This document shows positions 8,191-16,608 of a stretch of DNA of 64,000 bases, in pieces. Numbering within the stretch: the first letter of the stretch is position 1; each line of letters starts with the position of its first letter. Both the position numbers and the translations under genes were made by a program. The stretch lies in the NCBI GenBank assembly GCA_019358975.1, contig JAHHIL010000002.1, positions 62,001-126,000 of the forward strand. The letters run 5' to 3'. A model generated the notes under the pieces. The model was not told the origin of the DNA and did no database searches. It saw nothing but the letters and a program-made list of their open reading frames with translations. The stretch is from Trichocoleus desertorum ATA4-8-CV12. Lineage in GTDB: Bacteria; Cyanobacteriota; Cyanobacteriia; FACHB-46.

Positions 8191-8682
8191 GTGATTCTGC
8201 AACTCGACTCTCACCACATTCAAGCGATCGCGGCTCAGGCTGAGCGCACTTACCCAGAAGAGTGCTGCGGTTTGCTATTGGGAAAAGTGAGTTCAGGTTC
8301 TATCGCATCAAGAACTGAATCAAGAACTGTGGTGGAAGTTCGCGCCACTGAAAATGTTTGGACTCAGGATTTAGGTGACGCGATCGAGTTGCCAAACGAT
8401 TGGGATGTGACCCAACACAAGCATTTCTGGATTGATCCCCGCGAGATATTGCAAGTCCAGCGGGAAGCACGCGATCGCCACCTCGACATTATTGGTGTGT
8501 ACCACTCCCATCCCGATCATCCCGCCACACCTTCGGAGATGGACCGAATGTGCGCCTGGGCGCACTACTCGTATGTTATTGTTTCCGTTCAACACGGTAA
8601 AGTTATAGATCTGCGTAGCTGGAGCCTGACCGAAGACCATCGGTTCCAGCCAGAAGATATTTTGATTGCTGAGGCTGTTTAG
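8191..8682 (+). CDS. JAMM/MPN-type metallopeptidase (Mov34/PAD-1 family)
   Basis: A 163-residue Zn peptidase with the full JAMM signature: Glu in EECCGLLLGK near the N-terminus and HSHPDHPATPSEMD (HxH, Ser, Asp) at about 107-120. Bacterial relatives, such as Mec of Mycobacterium, remove cysteine or small adducts from the C-terminal Gly-Gly of ubiquitin-like sulfur-carrier proteins. The gene begins with GTG 8191 (VILQLDSHH). The next gene, 54 bp downstream, is an E1-like MoeB-rhodanese protein, which supports a role in sulfur-carrier metabolism. No carrier protein gene is seen in the window. Confidence 0.88.
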   Translation: MILQLDSHHIQAIAAQAERTYPEECCGLLLGKVSSGSIASRTESRTVVEVRATENVWTQDLGDAIELPNDWDVTQHKHFWIDPREILQVQREARDRHLDIIGVYHSHPDHPATPSEMDRMCAWAHYSYVIVSVQHGKVIDLRSWSLTEDHRFQPEDILIAEAV

Positions 8683-8736
8683 TTTTAGCGATTTCTCCGA
8701 ACTCGCCTATCCCATCATCTCTTTGCATTCATTGCC

Positions 8737-9909
8737 ATGCTCAATCCCAATTTGGATGAGATCCAACTCACAAAAGACGAATACGAACGGTATTCTCGCC
8801 ACTTGATTCTGCCAGAGGTCAGTCTGGAAGGGCAAAAGCGCCTGAAAGCGGCTAGTGTCCTCTGCATTGGCACCGGCGGTTTGGGTGCACCTTTGCTGCT
8901 CTATTTAGCGGCAGCGGGTATCGGACGCATCGGTATTGTAGACTTCGATGTGGTCGATCACTCCAACCTCCAGCGCCAAGTGATTCACGGCACTTCTTGG
9001 GTGGGTAAGCCCAAGATCGAGTCGGCTAAGAACCGGATTCTCGAAATCAATCCCAACTGTCAAGTTGATCTGTACGAGACTCGCCTCAGTTCCGAAAACG
9101 CTCTCGATATCGTTGCGCCTTACGACATTGTGGTGGATGGCACCGACAACTTCCCCACTCGTTATCTGGTCAACGATGCTTGCGTGCTGCTGAACAAACC
9201 CAACGTCTACGGCTCCATCTATCGCTTTGAAGGCCAAGCAACGGTCTTTAACTACGAAGGTGGTCCTAACTACCGCGACCTCTACCCCGAACCCCCACCG
9301 CCAGGGCTGGTGCCTTCCTGTGCTGAGGGTGGTGTGCTAGGCATTCTGCCAGGAATTATCGGCGTAATTCAAGCCACCGAAACAGTCAAAATCATTCTGG
9401 GTAAAGGGACAACGTTGAGCGGTCGTTTGTTGCTTTACAACGCCTTGGAGATGAAATTCCGGGAGTTGAAGCTGCGGCCCAACCCAGTACGGCCTGTGAT
9501 TGAAAAGCTGGTGGACTACGAAGAGTTCTGTGGCATTCCTCAAGCTAAAGCTGCCGAAGCCCAGCAACAAGCCGAAATCCCTGAGATGACGGTGCTAGAG
9601 CTGAAGCAACTGCTCGACAGTGGTGCCAATGACTTTGTGCTGCTCGATGTTCGTAACCCCAACGAGTACGAGATTGCCCAAATTCCAGGTTCGATTTTAG
9701 TGCCCCTACCCGACATTGAAAGCGGCGAAGGTGTAGCTAAGGTCAAAGAAGCACTCAACGGCCATCGTCTGATCGCTCACTGCAAGATGGGCGGACGCTC
9801 TGCCAAGGCTCTTGGCATCCTGAAGCAAGCAGGTATTGCCGGAACCAATGTCAAAGGTGGTATCCAAGCTTGGAGCCGAGAAGTCGATCCTTCTGTGCCT
9901 GAGTACTAA
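8737..9909 (+). CDS. moeB: MoeB/ThiF-type adenylyltransferase fused to rhodanese domain
   Basis: A 390-residue E1-like enzyme that adenylates the C-terminal glycine of sulfur-carrier proteins (MoaD, ThiS or relatives). The ATP-binding glycine motif is GTGGLGAP (45-52), the acidic strand VDFDVVDHSNLQRQ follows, and the likely catalytic Cys is Cys195 (PSCAEGG). A C-terminal rhodanese domain (about 285-385) carries Cys349 in HCKMGGRSAK, suited to receive persulfide sulfur. The paired CxxC zinc motifs of E. coli MoeB are absent. The preceding JAMM peptidase suggests a shared carrier substrate. MoeB is the usual name, but the substrate could be a different carrier. Confidence 0.88.
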   Translation: MLNPNLDEIQLTKDEYERYSRHLILPEVSLEGQKRLKAASVLCIGTGGLGAPLLLYLAAAGIGRIGIVDFDVVDHSNLQRQVIHGTSWVGKPKIESAKNRILEINPNCQVDLYETRLSSENALDIVAPYDIVVDGTDNFPTRYLVNDACVLLNKPNVYGSIYRFEGQATVFNYEGGPNYRDLYPEPPPPGLVPSCAEGGVLGILPGIIGVIQATETVKIILGKGTTLSGRLLLYNALEMKFRELKLRPNPVRPVIEKLVDYEEFCGIPQAKAAEAQQQAEIPEMTVLELKQLLDSGANDFVLLDVRNPNEYEIAQIPGSILVPLPDIESGEGVAKVKEALNGHRLIAHCKMGGRSAKALGILKQAGIAGTNVKGGIQAWSREVDPSVPEY

Positions 9910-10687
9910 ATCCCTGAGCCCTAATCGCATTTCAGATTAGTTCTCATCGCCCCCTCACTTTTGTTATCCCCCTCTCCTCTGTTGAGTCGTTGGGTTGGCA
10001 AGGTGTAGGGGGCGATCGCGTTGATCCGAGCTATTTATAATTGATCCCCAGCTATCTTTTCCTTTTTTGTGTAGCTTAATCCGCTGGTGATGGTCGTTAC
10101 TTTCCCCGCGTTAAACTCATGCATTAATGTTGTTAGCTATTGCGCTTTGCTTTTTTGGACTGGGATGTAACAGCTACTGCATTCTTGAACGCGATCGGAT
10201 TTTGATTAACCGCTCTGGGGATCGATCCCTAAACTAGACATTTAGATTGCATTTGTCGGGTTTATTACCACCATAAAAAACAAAGTTTTTGTATCCAAAA
10301 AATGCTGTGTTACTGCTCGCAATGCAATTTGTCTCCCAAGACGGATGCTGGGGATCGCCCACTAGCTCTACCTTAGAGTTTAAGGAGCATAGGTCTTCAG
10401 TATTTGCTTAAGACATTTTTGAAGCCAGGTCTGGTAAGTCCCTAAGTCAACGAATCATACTTACGCTTCTTAGGAGGCTTAGTTTCATTCTCAACTGATC
10501 CATTGCTTAGCAGGTCGTTTCCTAGCCAGAGTGCTCTAACGTGACTCTAAAGGTGAACAATTGTAAAGCGATTGATCGATAGAAGTATCAGACCGAATTG
10601 CCAAGAACAATCGAGTGCATCAAATAAACTCGGCTCTTGAATCCCTATTAATTAACAAGTTTTAAACTGTTTGGAGAGCTAAGTGCC
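9910..10687. other. Long gene-poor spacer before the zinc-ribbon gene
   Basis: This 778-bp stretch holds no gene that I can recognise. It contains a perfect 12-bp palindrome GGGATCGATCCC (10218-10229), HIP1-related words, a similar GGGGATCGCCC at 10350-10360, and one hydrophobic micro-ORF (10127-10237, listed separately). A GGAG ribosome-binding site (10673-10676) lies before the zinc-ribbon gene. The length suggests a long 5' leader or an unannotated RNA, but no known riboswitch was identified. Confidence 0.4.
10127..10237 (+). CDS. Possible 36-residue hydrophobic small protein
   Basis: ATG 10127 opens a 36-codon frame ending in TAG 10235-10237. The first 14 residues (MLLAIALCFFGLGC) are hydrophobic and could form a short membrane segment or a lipoprotein-like signal; the rest is polar and basic. 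There is no convincing Shine-Dalgarno sequence, and I do not recognise the peptide. It may well be a chance frame; it is listed because it lies in an otherwise unexplained 0.78 kb spacer. Confidence 0.15.
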   Translation: MLLAIALCFFGLGCNSYCILERDRILINRSGDRSLN

Positions 10688-10885
10688 ATGAATAGCGATG
10701 TTAATAAATGCCCTTATTGCGATAGCCCTTTACTACGGCATGCTCGTCAGAAAGGAGTGTACTGGTTCTGCACTTCCTGTTGGCAAGAAGTGCCCTCACT
10801 CTCTAGCGCCGTACTGCGGAGTGAGACCCCTATGACCGCTTTAACCCCCAATAAAGCCACTTCTGCCTATCGTTCTAAGCAATAA
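10688..10885 (+). CDS. Small zinc-ribbon protein
   Basis: A 65-residue protein with two CxxC knuckles, CPYC (8-11) and CTSC (28-31), separated by PLLRHARQKGVYWF, followed by WQEVP and a disordered polar tail of about 30 residues. The YWFC..CWQE pattern is shared by small proteins that I associate with cyanobacteria; their function is not known to me. It probably binds one Zn and could contact nucleic acid or a protein. ATG 10688 follows GGAG at 10673. It is expressed alone, with a strong terminator downstream. Confidence 0.7.
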   Translation: MNSDVNKCPYCDSPLLRHARQKGVYWFCTSCWQEVPSLSSAVLRSETPMTALTPNKATSAYRSKQ

Positions 10886-10947
10886 GAGAGCTTTGTTTTA
10901 GCCAGATTGTTTTAGCCAGATCAAGTTTGAGTTGCATAAAGCCATGA

Positions 10948-10977
10948 CCCTGTCTCTAGTCGAGATGGGGCTTTTTT
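10948..10977 (+). terminator. Rho-independent terminator of the zinc-ribbon gene
   Basis: A nine-pair stem is formed by CCCTGTCTC (10948-10956) and GAGATGGGG (10962-10970), with two wobble pairs and a 5-base loop. It is followed by CTTTTTT (10971-10977). Confidence 0.85.
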
Positions 10978-11053
10978 ATGGAGCTAGAGGTGCAACTTAG
11001 CGTAGCCCTATCTTGATAAGATTGAGAGAATTCAAGGGTTTTGGGCAATTCCT

Positions 11054-12079
11054 GTGCTAGCAGCGCTCCTGTACGGTCAAGAAGATTTACGGTTAGAACA
11101 AGTTGCTGATCCTACTCCTGCTCCGGGCGAAGTGGTGATTCAAGTAGCAACCGCAACGACTTGTGGCACAGACCTCAAAGTCTGGCGACGTGGGGGCCAT
11201 GCCAAAATGCTGCGTCCTCCTACCTTGTTTGGGCACGAAGCGGCGGGCCCAATTGTCGCGATCGCGGCAGATGTGACTGGATGGAAAATTGGCGATCGCG
11301 TGGTGGCCAATAACTCCGCCCCTTGTCTCAACTGTTTTTTCTGCCACCGACAAGAATATTCGCTCTGCCCCAACTTAACGTTTAACAATGGCACCTTTGC
11401 GGAGTATCTAAGAATTCCCGCGCCGATTGTCCAACAAAATTTGCTACCCATCCCCGAAGATTTGCCAGCAGAATTGGCAGCCATGACCGAACCCTTGGCT
11501 TGTGTCTTGCATGGGGTGGCTCGCTCCAACGTGAAACCTGGCGATCGCGTCGTGCTGCTGGGGGATGGGGCGATCGGATTGATGTTTGTGGCCGCATTAG
11601 TTAACCAAGGTGCAGAAGTATTTTTATTTGGAGGTAGCGACTCACGCTTACAGGTTGGCTCTAAGTTTGGGGCAGCTCAAACCTTTAACTATCGGCAAGT
11701 GCCTGACCTGCCAACGAGAGTGCGAGAGCTAACCGATGGCTGGGGCGCTGACGTGGTGATTGAAGCAACAGGAGTTCCGGCGGCTTGGGAAACTGCGATC
11801 GCCTGTGCTCGTCCGGGAGCGACCGTAAATCTATTTGGCGGTTGTCCTCGTGATACCACCATTACCGTCAATACCGAACAACTCCACTACAGCGAACTGA
11901 CGCTGAAAGGCGTTTTTCACAACACGCCTCACTATGTCCGTGCTGCTTTGGCCCTGCTAGCCAGCCGAACCGTGCCGTTCGAGTTGTTAATTAGCGATCG
12001 CCAACCACTCGAACAGTTAGAGCAAGTGTTTCAAGACATGAAGGACCGCAAAGTCATCAAAGTTGCGATCACAAACTGA
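11054..12079 (+). CDS. Zinc-dependent medium-chain dehydrogenase/reductase
   Basis: A 341-residue NAD(P)-dependent alcohol or polyol dehydrogenase. The catalytic Zn ligands are Cys37 (TTCGTD) and His61-Glu62 (GHEAAG). The structural Zn site keeps four cysteines, 91, 94, 97 and 105 (PCLNCFFCHRQEYSLC). The Rossmann motif is LLGDGAIGLM near 170. This resembles the sorbitol/threonine dehydrogenase-like branch rather than ethanol dehydrogenase, but the substrate cannot be named. The start is GTG 11054 (MLAALLYGQEDLRLE). No neighbour suggests a pathway. Confidence 0.88.
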   Translation: MLAALLYGQEDLRLEQVADPTPAPGEVVIQVATATTCGTDLKVWRRGGHAKMLRPPTLFGHEAAGPIVAIAADVTGWKIGDRVVANNSAPCLNCFFCHRQEYSLCPNLTFNNGTFAEYLRIPAPIVQQNLLPIPEDLPAELAAMTEPLACVLHGVARSNVKPGDRVVLLGDGAIGLMFVAALVNQGAEVFLFGGSDSRLQVGSKFGAAQTFNYRQVPDLPTRVRELTDGWGADVVIEATGVPAAWETAIACARPGATVNLFGGCPRDTTITVNTEQLHYSELTLKGVFHNTPHYVRAALALLASRTVPFELLISDRQPLEQLEQVFQDMKDRKVIKVAITN

Positions 12080-12168
12080 TATATTTAGGGCGCAAATCGC
12101 CAATACTAGGGCATTGCTAATTCCCAATACCTAGGTGGCGGTTGTCATGTGTCAACAAGAGGCTTGTG

Positions 12169-12759
12169 ATGAGTAGAGTGCAACTGGGAGCGGTTCTGTC
12201 TTTTGGATTGATGCTAATGCTAGGGGGCGGGCAGGCGAATGCTCTACCTGGCCAAACAACTGAAGAGGTGGGGGCTTGGATTCAAGCGCATCCGACTCTG
12301 CGGCCTGCCAGTGGTGAAAGACTCCTGGTGCGTAAAAGCGATAGTGCTGCCCAGCGATTTATTTTTCAAGCCTCTGTGCTCGCTCCTGGCAAAGTGATTC
12401 CCTCGAGAGATTCCAGCACGATCCGCTCCGAGCGCCTATCAATCTTTGACATGATTAATGGGGTAACACGCGATCGCCTAGAAGAATCGCTCCGGGTCAT
12501 CTATGGTCTAGACGTCTATCAAGACTATGAACGAGCCAATCTGGTGTACAGCTATCCCGGAGAAGCGACCGCTTACCAAGCCCGACGGCGAGCCACTCCC
12601 TTGATGACAGCTTTACAGGGAGAACTCCGTATGGGCAATCGTTATGCTTATTGGACAGAAGTTGCTGAGAATCGCAACGGCCAGGCTTATGCAGGTCACG
12701 TTGCGGTGTTTTTTAAAAGCGACCTCACCAAATTAGAAACTGAGTTGCGCAATCGCTAA
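12169..12759 (+). CDS. Secreted hypothetical protein
   Basis: A 196-residue protein from ATG 12169, with a clear signal peptide (MSRVQLGAVLSFGLMLMLGG...ANA, cleavage near residue 26) and a mature part without known motifs. The chosen ATG has AGAGG six bases upstream; a TTG at 12142 and a GTG at 12166 are alternatives. The mature region is polar, with YQDYERANLVYSYPGEATAY and an AYAGHVAVFFKSDL segment near the C-terminus. I do not recognise the family; a periplasmic or extracellular role is inferred only from the signal peptide. Confidence 0.65.
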   Translation: MSRVQLGAVLSFGLMLMLGGGQANALPGQTTEEVGAWIQAHPTLRPASGERLLVRKSDSAAQRFIFQASVLAPGKVIPSRDSSTIRSERLSIFDMINGVTRDRLEESLRVIYGLDVYQDYERANLVYSYPGEATAYQARRRATPLMTALQGELRMGNRYAYWTEVAENRNGQAYAGHVAVFFKSDLTKLETELRNR

Positions 12760-12784
12760 GCCCGCAGCTCAAGGTAAAACTTGG

Positions 12785-13129
12785 CTAAGCTGACTTCCAT
12801 TCATCCGCAAAAATATTTTTGACGGCAGTTGCAATTCGCGTGATGTCTTCATCAAGTAGGGGTGGCCAAACCACTCCTGACTTGCGCTGCGATTCATACT
12901 GTTGGCGACTTTCTAGAGACAGTATGTGCAAAGTGTAAATCAATTCTCGGTCTATACTAGGCGCAGCTCGCAGGGCTTCAAATACAACTTTCAAAGCCAA
13001 CAATACGGAGGTAACTTGCCCTGGAATGGGAGGTTTACCTTGCCTAAGACGGAGTAGAAACGCATCTTGATTTGCGTTGGTCAATTGAGCTTGATTGATC
13101 AGAAAACTGCGAGCGGTTTCGTAATCCAT
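12785..13129 (-). CDS. Conserved hypothetical protein of cyanobacteria
   Basis: A soluble, mostly helical protein of 114 residues from ATG 13129 (MDYETARSFLINQAQLT); a longer frame starting GTG 13204 adds 25 residues that look less conserved in character. Segments such as GKPPIPGQVTSVLLALKVVFEAL and SGVVWPPLLDEDITRIA are reminiscent of cyanobacterial proteins sometimes labelled dethiobiotin synthase. I see no P-loop or other BioD motif and consider that label unsupported. There is no signal peptide or membrane segment. It converges on the secreted protein gene. Confidence 0.6.
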   Translation of the reverse strand: MDYETARSFLINQAQLTNANQDAFLLRLRQGKPPIPGQVTSVLLALKVVFEALRAAPSIDRELIYTLHILSLESRQQYESQRKSGVVWPPLLDEDITRIATAVKNIFADEWKSA

Positions 13130-13454
13130 GCCATTTGAGAACAGTGGAATTGCTGTAAAGCTACCGTATATACCGAAGAATGCCAAGGTTGCATCCGCAA
13201 GCACAACTTAAAAAGTTGGTAAAGCGGTTCTAAAGTTAGCGTAATTTTTCGGGTTCTTAATCTCTATTTCATCAACGCTATCCAGGATGTTATTGGAAGT
13301 TTATTAATTATGCGGGCACATTCATAGACTCTTCACCGTTTCACTATGTTCAAAATTCAGTAATTCGCCCATAACTAGATTAGGCCCCAATCAATACCCC
13401 TCTGTTTTTAACTTCTGTCTCTGCTGTAACTCCTGTTTTGAACATTTTTTGTCT

Positions 13455-14642
13455 ATGAATATCGCTGCTGAAACGATTCCATTTGTTGATCTCACACTGC
13501 AACATCAACCCATTCAAACTCAAATTGAACAAGCAATTCAGTCGGTATTACAGCAGGGAGATTATGTATTAGGCCAAGCACTGACAGAGTTTGAATTGGC
13601 CTTTGCCAGTGCTTGCCAGACAGAACATGGCATTGGAGTTGCTTGTGGCACGGATGCGATCGCTTTGGGTTTGCAAGCTTGCGGGGTTGGCCCTGGGGAT
13701 GAAGTGATTCTGCCAGCGAATACCTTTGTGGCCACCTTGATCGGCGTTCTACGGGCAGGGGCAACCCCAGTCCTCGTAGACTGCGAACTGGAAACAGGGC
13801 TAATGGATTTAGCTGCCGCTGCCAAAGCGATCACACCGAAAACTAAAGTGCTGTTGCCTGTGCATCTCTACGGCCAAATGGTGCCCCCACGCCAGCTTTT
13901 AGAGCTCGCCAACGCTCATAATTTGCTGATTTTTGAAGATGCCGCTCAAGCTCACTTAGCAGAACGGGATGGCTACCGAGCTGGTTCTGTGGGCATTGCT
14001 GCCGCCTTTAGTTTCTACCCCAGTAAGAACTTGGGGGCAGTAGGAGATGGTGGTATGGTAGTGACGCGAGATGCTGAGGTGGCTCAAACGGTGCGATCGC
14101 TACGCAACTACGGTGCATCCCGCAAATATTTCCATACGGAATATGGCACCAACAGTCGCTTAGACACGTTGCAAGCCGCTGTCCTGAATGTGAAATTACC
14201 CCATGTAGCTGGGTGGAACCGCGATCGCAATCAAACTGCTCAATACTATGATGCGTTGTTGCAGCCACTCCACTCTGAGGGTTTGGTACCCATCGTCAAC
14301 CAGAGTGGCGGTGGGCATGTGTACCACCTCTATGTCTTGCGGGTGCAAGATCTGTGTCCCTTAGAGCGCAAACTCATCCAAGAAAAATTATCTGCCCAAG
14401 GAATTCAAAGCGGCATTCACTATCCGATTCCTTGCCACCTACAACCTGCTTTTCAAAACTTAGGCTATGAGAAAGGCGACTTTCCTCAAGCAGAAAGGCT
14501 TTGCCAGGAAATTCTCTCTCTACCCATGTATCCTGGCTTGCAACCCGCTCAAGTAGAGCGAGTGGTGGCTTGCTTGCGGAGCCTGGTCAAAGCGTATCCC
14601 CCCGCTGTCAGCGTCCAGTTATGTACTCCGGTAGTGGCTTAA
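13455..14642 (+). CDS. DegT/DnrJ/EryC1/StrS family aminotransferase
   Basis: A PLP-dependent sugar aminotransferase of about 395 residues, typical of nucleotide-sugar modification for exopolysaccharide or lipopolysaccharide. Family landmarks are GVACGTDAIALGLQACG, VILPANTFVATL, the Asp of FEDAAQAHLAE, and the PLP lysine in FSFYPSKNLGAVGDGGMV. Substrate-side motifs RNYGASRKY and SRLDTLQAAVLNVKLPH are present. I chose ATG 13455 over TTG 13449. It ends 4 bp before the exosortase gene, so it probably belongs to the EPS operon and supplies an amino sugar. The exact sugar is unknown. Confidence 0.88.
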   Translation: MNIAAETIPFVDLTLQHQPIQTQIEQAIQSVLQQGDYVLGQALTEFELAFASACQTEHGIGVACGTDAIALGLQACGVGPGDEVILPANTFVATLIGVLRAGATPVLVDCELETGLMDLAAAAKAITPKTKVLLPVHLYGQMVPPRQLLELANAHNLLIFEDAAQAHLAERDGYRAGSVGIAAAFSFYPSKNLGAVGDGGMVVTRDAEVAQTVRSLRNYGASRKYFHTEYGTNSRLDTLQAAVLNVKLPHVAGWNRDRNQTAQYYDALLQPLHSEGLVPIVNQSGGGHVYHLYVLRVQDLCPLERKLIQEKLSAQGIQSGIHYPIPCHLQPAFQNLGYEKGDFPQAERLCQEILSLPMYPGLQPAQVERVVACLRSLVKAYPPAVSVQLCTPVVA

Positions 14643-14646
14643 AACC

Positions 14647-15561
14647 ATGCTAATTAGGCGAAAAGTTCCAATTGCGATCGAGCGATATTTGCTCAGTGGA
14701 GCAATTCTAAGTTTACTGGGGCTGCTCTACGCTCCTTTGCTGTGGCATTGGGTCGATGGCTGGCTCAACAAGAGTATCAGTACCGAGCATGAATACTTCA
14801 GCCACGGACTGATTGGCCTACCCTTTGCCGCTTATATTGCTTGGAACCAGCGAAAAGAGTGGTGGTGTTTACCTGAAGTCAACCATCCTCTAGGAATGGG
14901 TCTCTTAAGTTTAGGAGCCGTTTTCTACCTCAGTGGTCTCTCGGATCTAGTCAACTTATCTTTGCCAGCTATTTTGGTTGGCTTGTGTTTGTGGCTGAAA
15001 GGAATTCCAGGTCTGAAGCTACAAGGTTTTCCCCTCCTTTTGGTGTTTCTGGCCACTCCTACGGAGCTACCTTATCTAATTGCCCCCTATACCTTGCCAC
15101 TACAGCATTTTATTGCCGCGATCGCAGGGTTTATTCTCAATCAGTTCGGTATGGATGTGACTGTTGAGCAAATCTACTTGTATGTAGGCGATCGCATCGT
15201 AGAAGTTGCGCCTTATTGTGCTGGCTTAAAAATGTTGTTCACCAGCCTCTATGTGGGCTTGATGCTGGTTTATTGGACAGGCACGTGGACTTCGCGAACT
15301 AAAACCAGCTTGTTTTTCCTCGGCACCGTCGTGATTAGCATCAGCGCCAATATTCTCCGCAACACCATATTGACCTTCTTTCACGGCACTGGGCAGGAGA
15401 AAGCTTTTGAATGGTTGCATGCAGGTTGGGGAGGTGACTTGTACTCTGCTTGTATGTTGGGGCTGACGGTCTTTTTATTGACTGTGATTGATCAATACTT
15501 CTCCAGTAGCCCTGAGTTTAGTAGCTCTGAGCCTAGTAACTCTGAACTGAGTGGCTCTTGA
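14647..15561 (+). CDS. Exosortase, cyanobacterial type (cyanoexosortase B-like)
   Basis: A 304-residue polytopic membrane protein of the exosortase/archaeosortase family, thought to cut and re-attach proteins carrying a PEP-CTERM tail. The Cys-Arg-His set is visible: Cys191 in VAPYCAGLKML, Arg238 in NILRNTIL and His258 in WLHAGWGG. The N-terminal half holds several hydrophobic helices and SHGLIGLPFAAY. The next gene encodes a typical exosortase partner. The closest named type that I recall is cyanoexosortase B. Its place inside an EPS gene set is normal for exosortases. A likely substrate is the PEP-CTERM protein at 46819-47538. Confidence 0.85.
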   Translation: MLIRRKVPIAIERYLLSGAILSLLGLLYAPLLWHWVDGWLNKSISTEHEYFSHGLIGLPFAAYIAWNQRKEWWCLPEVNHPLGMGLLSLGAVFYLSGLSDLVNLSLPAILVGLCLWLKGIPGLKLQGFPLLLVFLATPTELPYLIAPYTLPLQHFIAAIAGFILNQFGMDVTVEQIYLYVGDRIVEVAPYCAGLKMLFTSLYVGLMLVYWTGTWTSRTKTSLFFLGTVVISISANILRNTILTFFHGTGQEKAFEWLHAGWGGDLYSACMLGLTVFLLTVIDQYFSSSPEFSSSEPSNSELSGS

Positions 15562-15617
15562 AGGGTTACTAAATAAAGCTTTATCCATTCCTTGAATAAT
15601 TTCGAGTAATTGCAAAA

Positions 15618-16421
15618 GTGACCCGTTCCCCTACCATCATGTGGTCTTTACCTAAATCCTGGCAGCAGTTGCAGTTACCTAAAATAGCTGTACTGCTGCT
15701 GTTGCTGTTGCTACTAGGAGTTGGGGCAGCCCCCAGCTACTTCACAGGGCACTGGCGTTGGGCCCATCCACCCGAAAACTTAGCCTTTAAGCAACTGCGA
15801 AACTTGCAGAAAACGGAATTAGCGTTACCTGGTTGGAAAACAACTAAGCGGCAAACGGTACCGATTGGAGGGCATAAATGGCTGTTACAGGAGCTGCAAG
15901 CTCAATCTCTGACCGTACCGAGCAGTTTGTCTAAGACTGAACCCGCACGAGCAGTACTTCTCCTGACTAGCCCTAGTGGGGACAATAGCCAGCCAGAAGT
16001 CGAGTGGATGGATATCAATGGCTTTCAGCGCTGGAATACAGATTCTGCTCGTCTGTCAAAGTTTACGGTAGACGTAGGAGATGCTTTTACAAGCAGTATA
16101 GGCCCGGATAACAGCTCTCAAACGTGGTCTCCTGTACAGGTGAAAGCTCGCTTTCTACGAGGCTGGAATCAGCAACAAACCTTTGCCGTCTTGCAATGGT
16201 ATTCTTGGCCCACAGGTGGTAGCCCAGCCCCGAGTGATTGGTTTTGGGCAGATCGTAAGGCCCAACTGCAGAACACCCGCCAGCCTTGGGTAGCAGTCTG
16301 TCTACTGATTCCTATAGAACCTCTAGGCGATATCGAATCTGCATGGCCTATCGCTCAGTCACTGGCCCAAAGAGTGCAAGCTGCCTTAATTACAGGCCCA
16401 CTCACAGCCCCACTGAAATAG
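15618..16421 (+). CDS. Exosortase system-associated protein (cyanoexosortase B partner)
   Basis: A 267-residue protein with one N-terminal membrane segment (about 20-40, KIAVLLLLLLLLGVGAAP) and an extracytoplasmic domain with PGWKTTKRQTVPIGGHKWLLQELQ and VKARFLRGWNQQQTFAVLQWYSWPTGG. Its position directly after the exosortase gene and its layout match the partner protein of the cyanobacterial system. The biochemical role is unknown; related EpsI-like proteins accompany exosortases in other bacteria. The start is GTG 15618, with ATG 15639 as an alternative. Confidence 0.7.
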   Translation: MTRSPTIMWSLPKSWQQLQLPKIAVLLLLLLLLGVGAAPSYFTGHWRWAHPPENLAFKQLRNLQKTELALPGWKTTKRQTVPIGGHKWLLQELQAQSLTVPSSLSKTEPARAVLLLTSPSGDNSQPEVEWMDINGFQRWNTDSARLSKFTVDVGDAFTSSIGPDNSSQTWSPVQVKARFLRGWNQQQTFAVLQWYSWPTGGSPAPSDWFWADRKAQLQNTRQPWVAVCLLIPIEPLGDIESAWPIAQSLAQRVQAALITGPLTAPLK

Positions 16422-16608
16422 TTGAGTAGATAGTCATAAATACTCTACGGGTAGGAACTGAAAGGATTTTACTTCGTCGTCCTGTCCTAAACTGAGTCCT
16501 ACTTCGGTTTCAATCAATAACCAAAAGTTAGATTTCGCCTTACTCTAAGGTTTTTAACCGACTTGCTCCCCTAGAAGTATAGAACCGCTCGCAACTCTTT
16601 CAATCCTT

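Noticed and set aside
12785-13204. Dethiobiotin synthase label for the small minus-strand protein
   Set aside because: No P-loop or BioD motif is present; kept as a conserved hypothetical protein.
14647-15561. Reading the exosortase as a rhomboid or other membrane protease
   Set aside because: The Cys191, Arg238 and His258 pattern and the EPS context fit exosortase; no rhomboid GxSG motif is seen.
16480-16608. GTTTCAATC-like words before the Wza-type gene suggested a CRISPR fragment
   Set aside because: Only one short match and no regular spacer-repeat spacing; no cas genes in the window.
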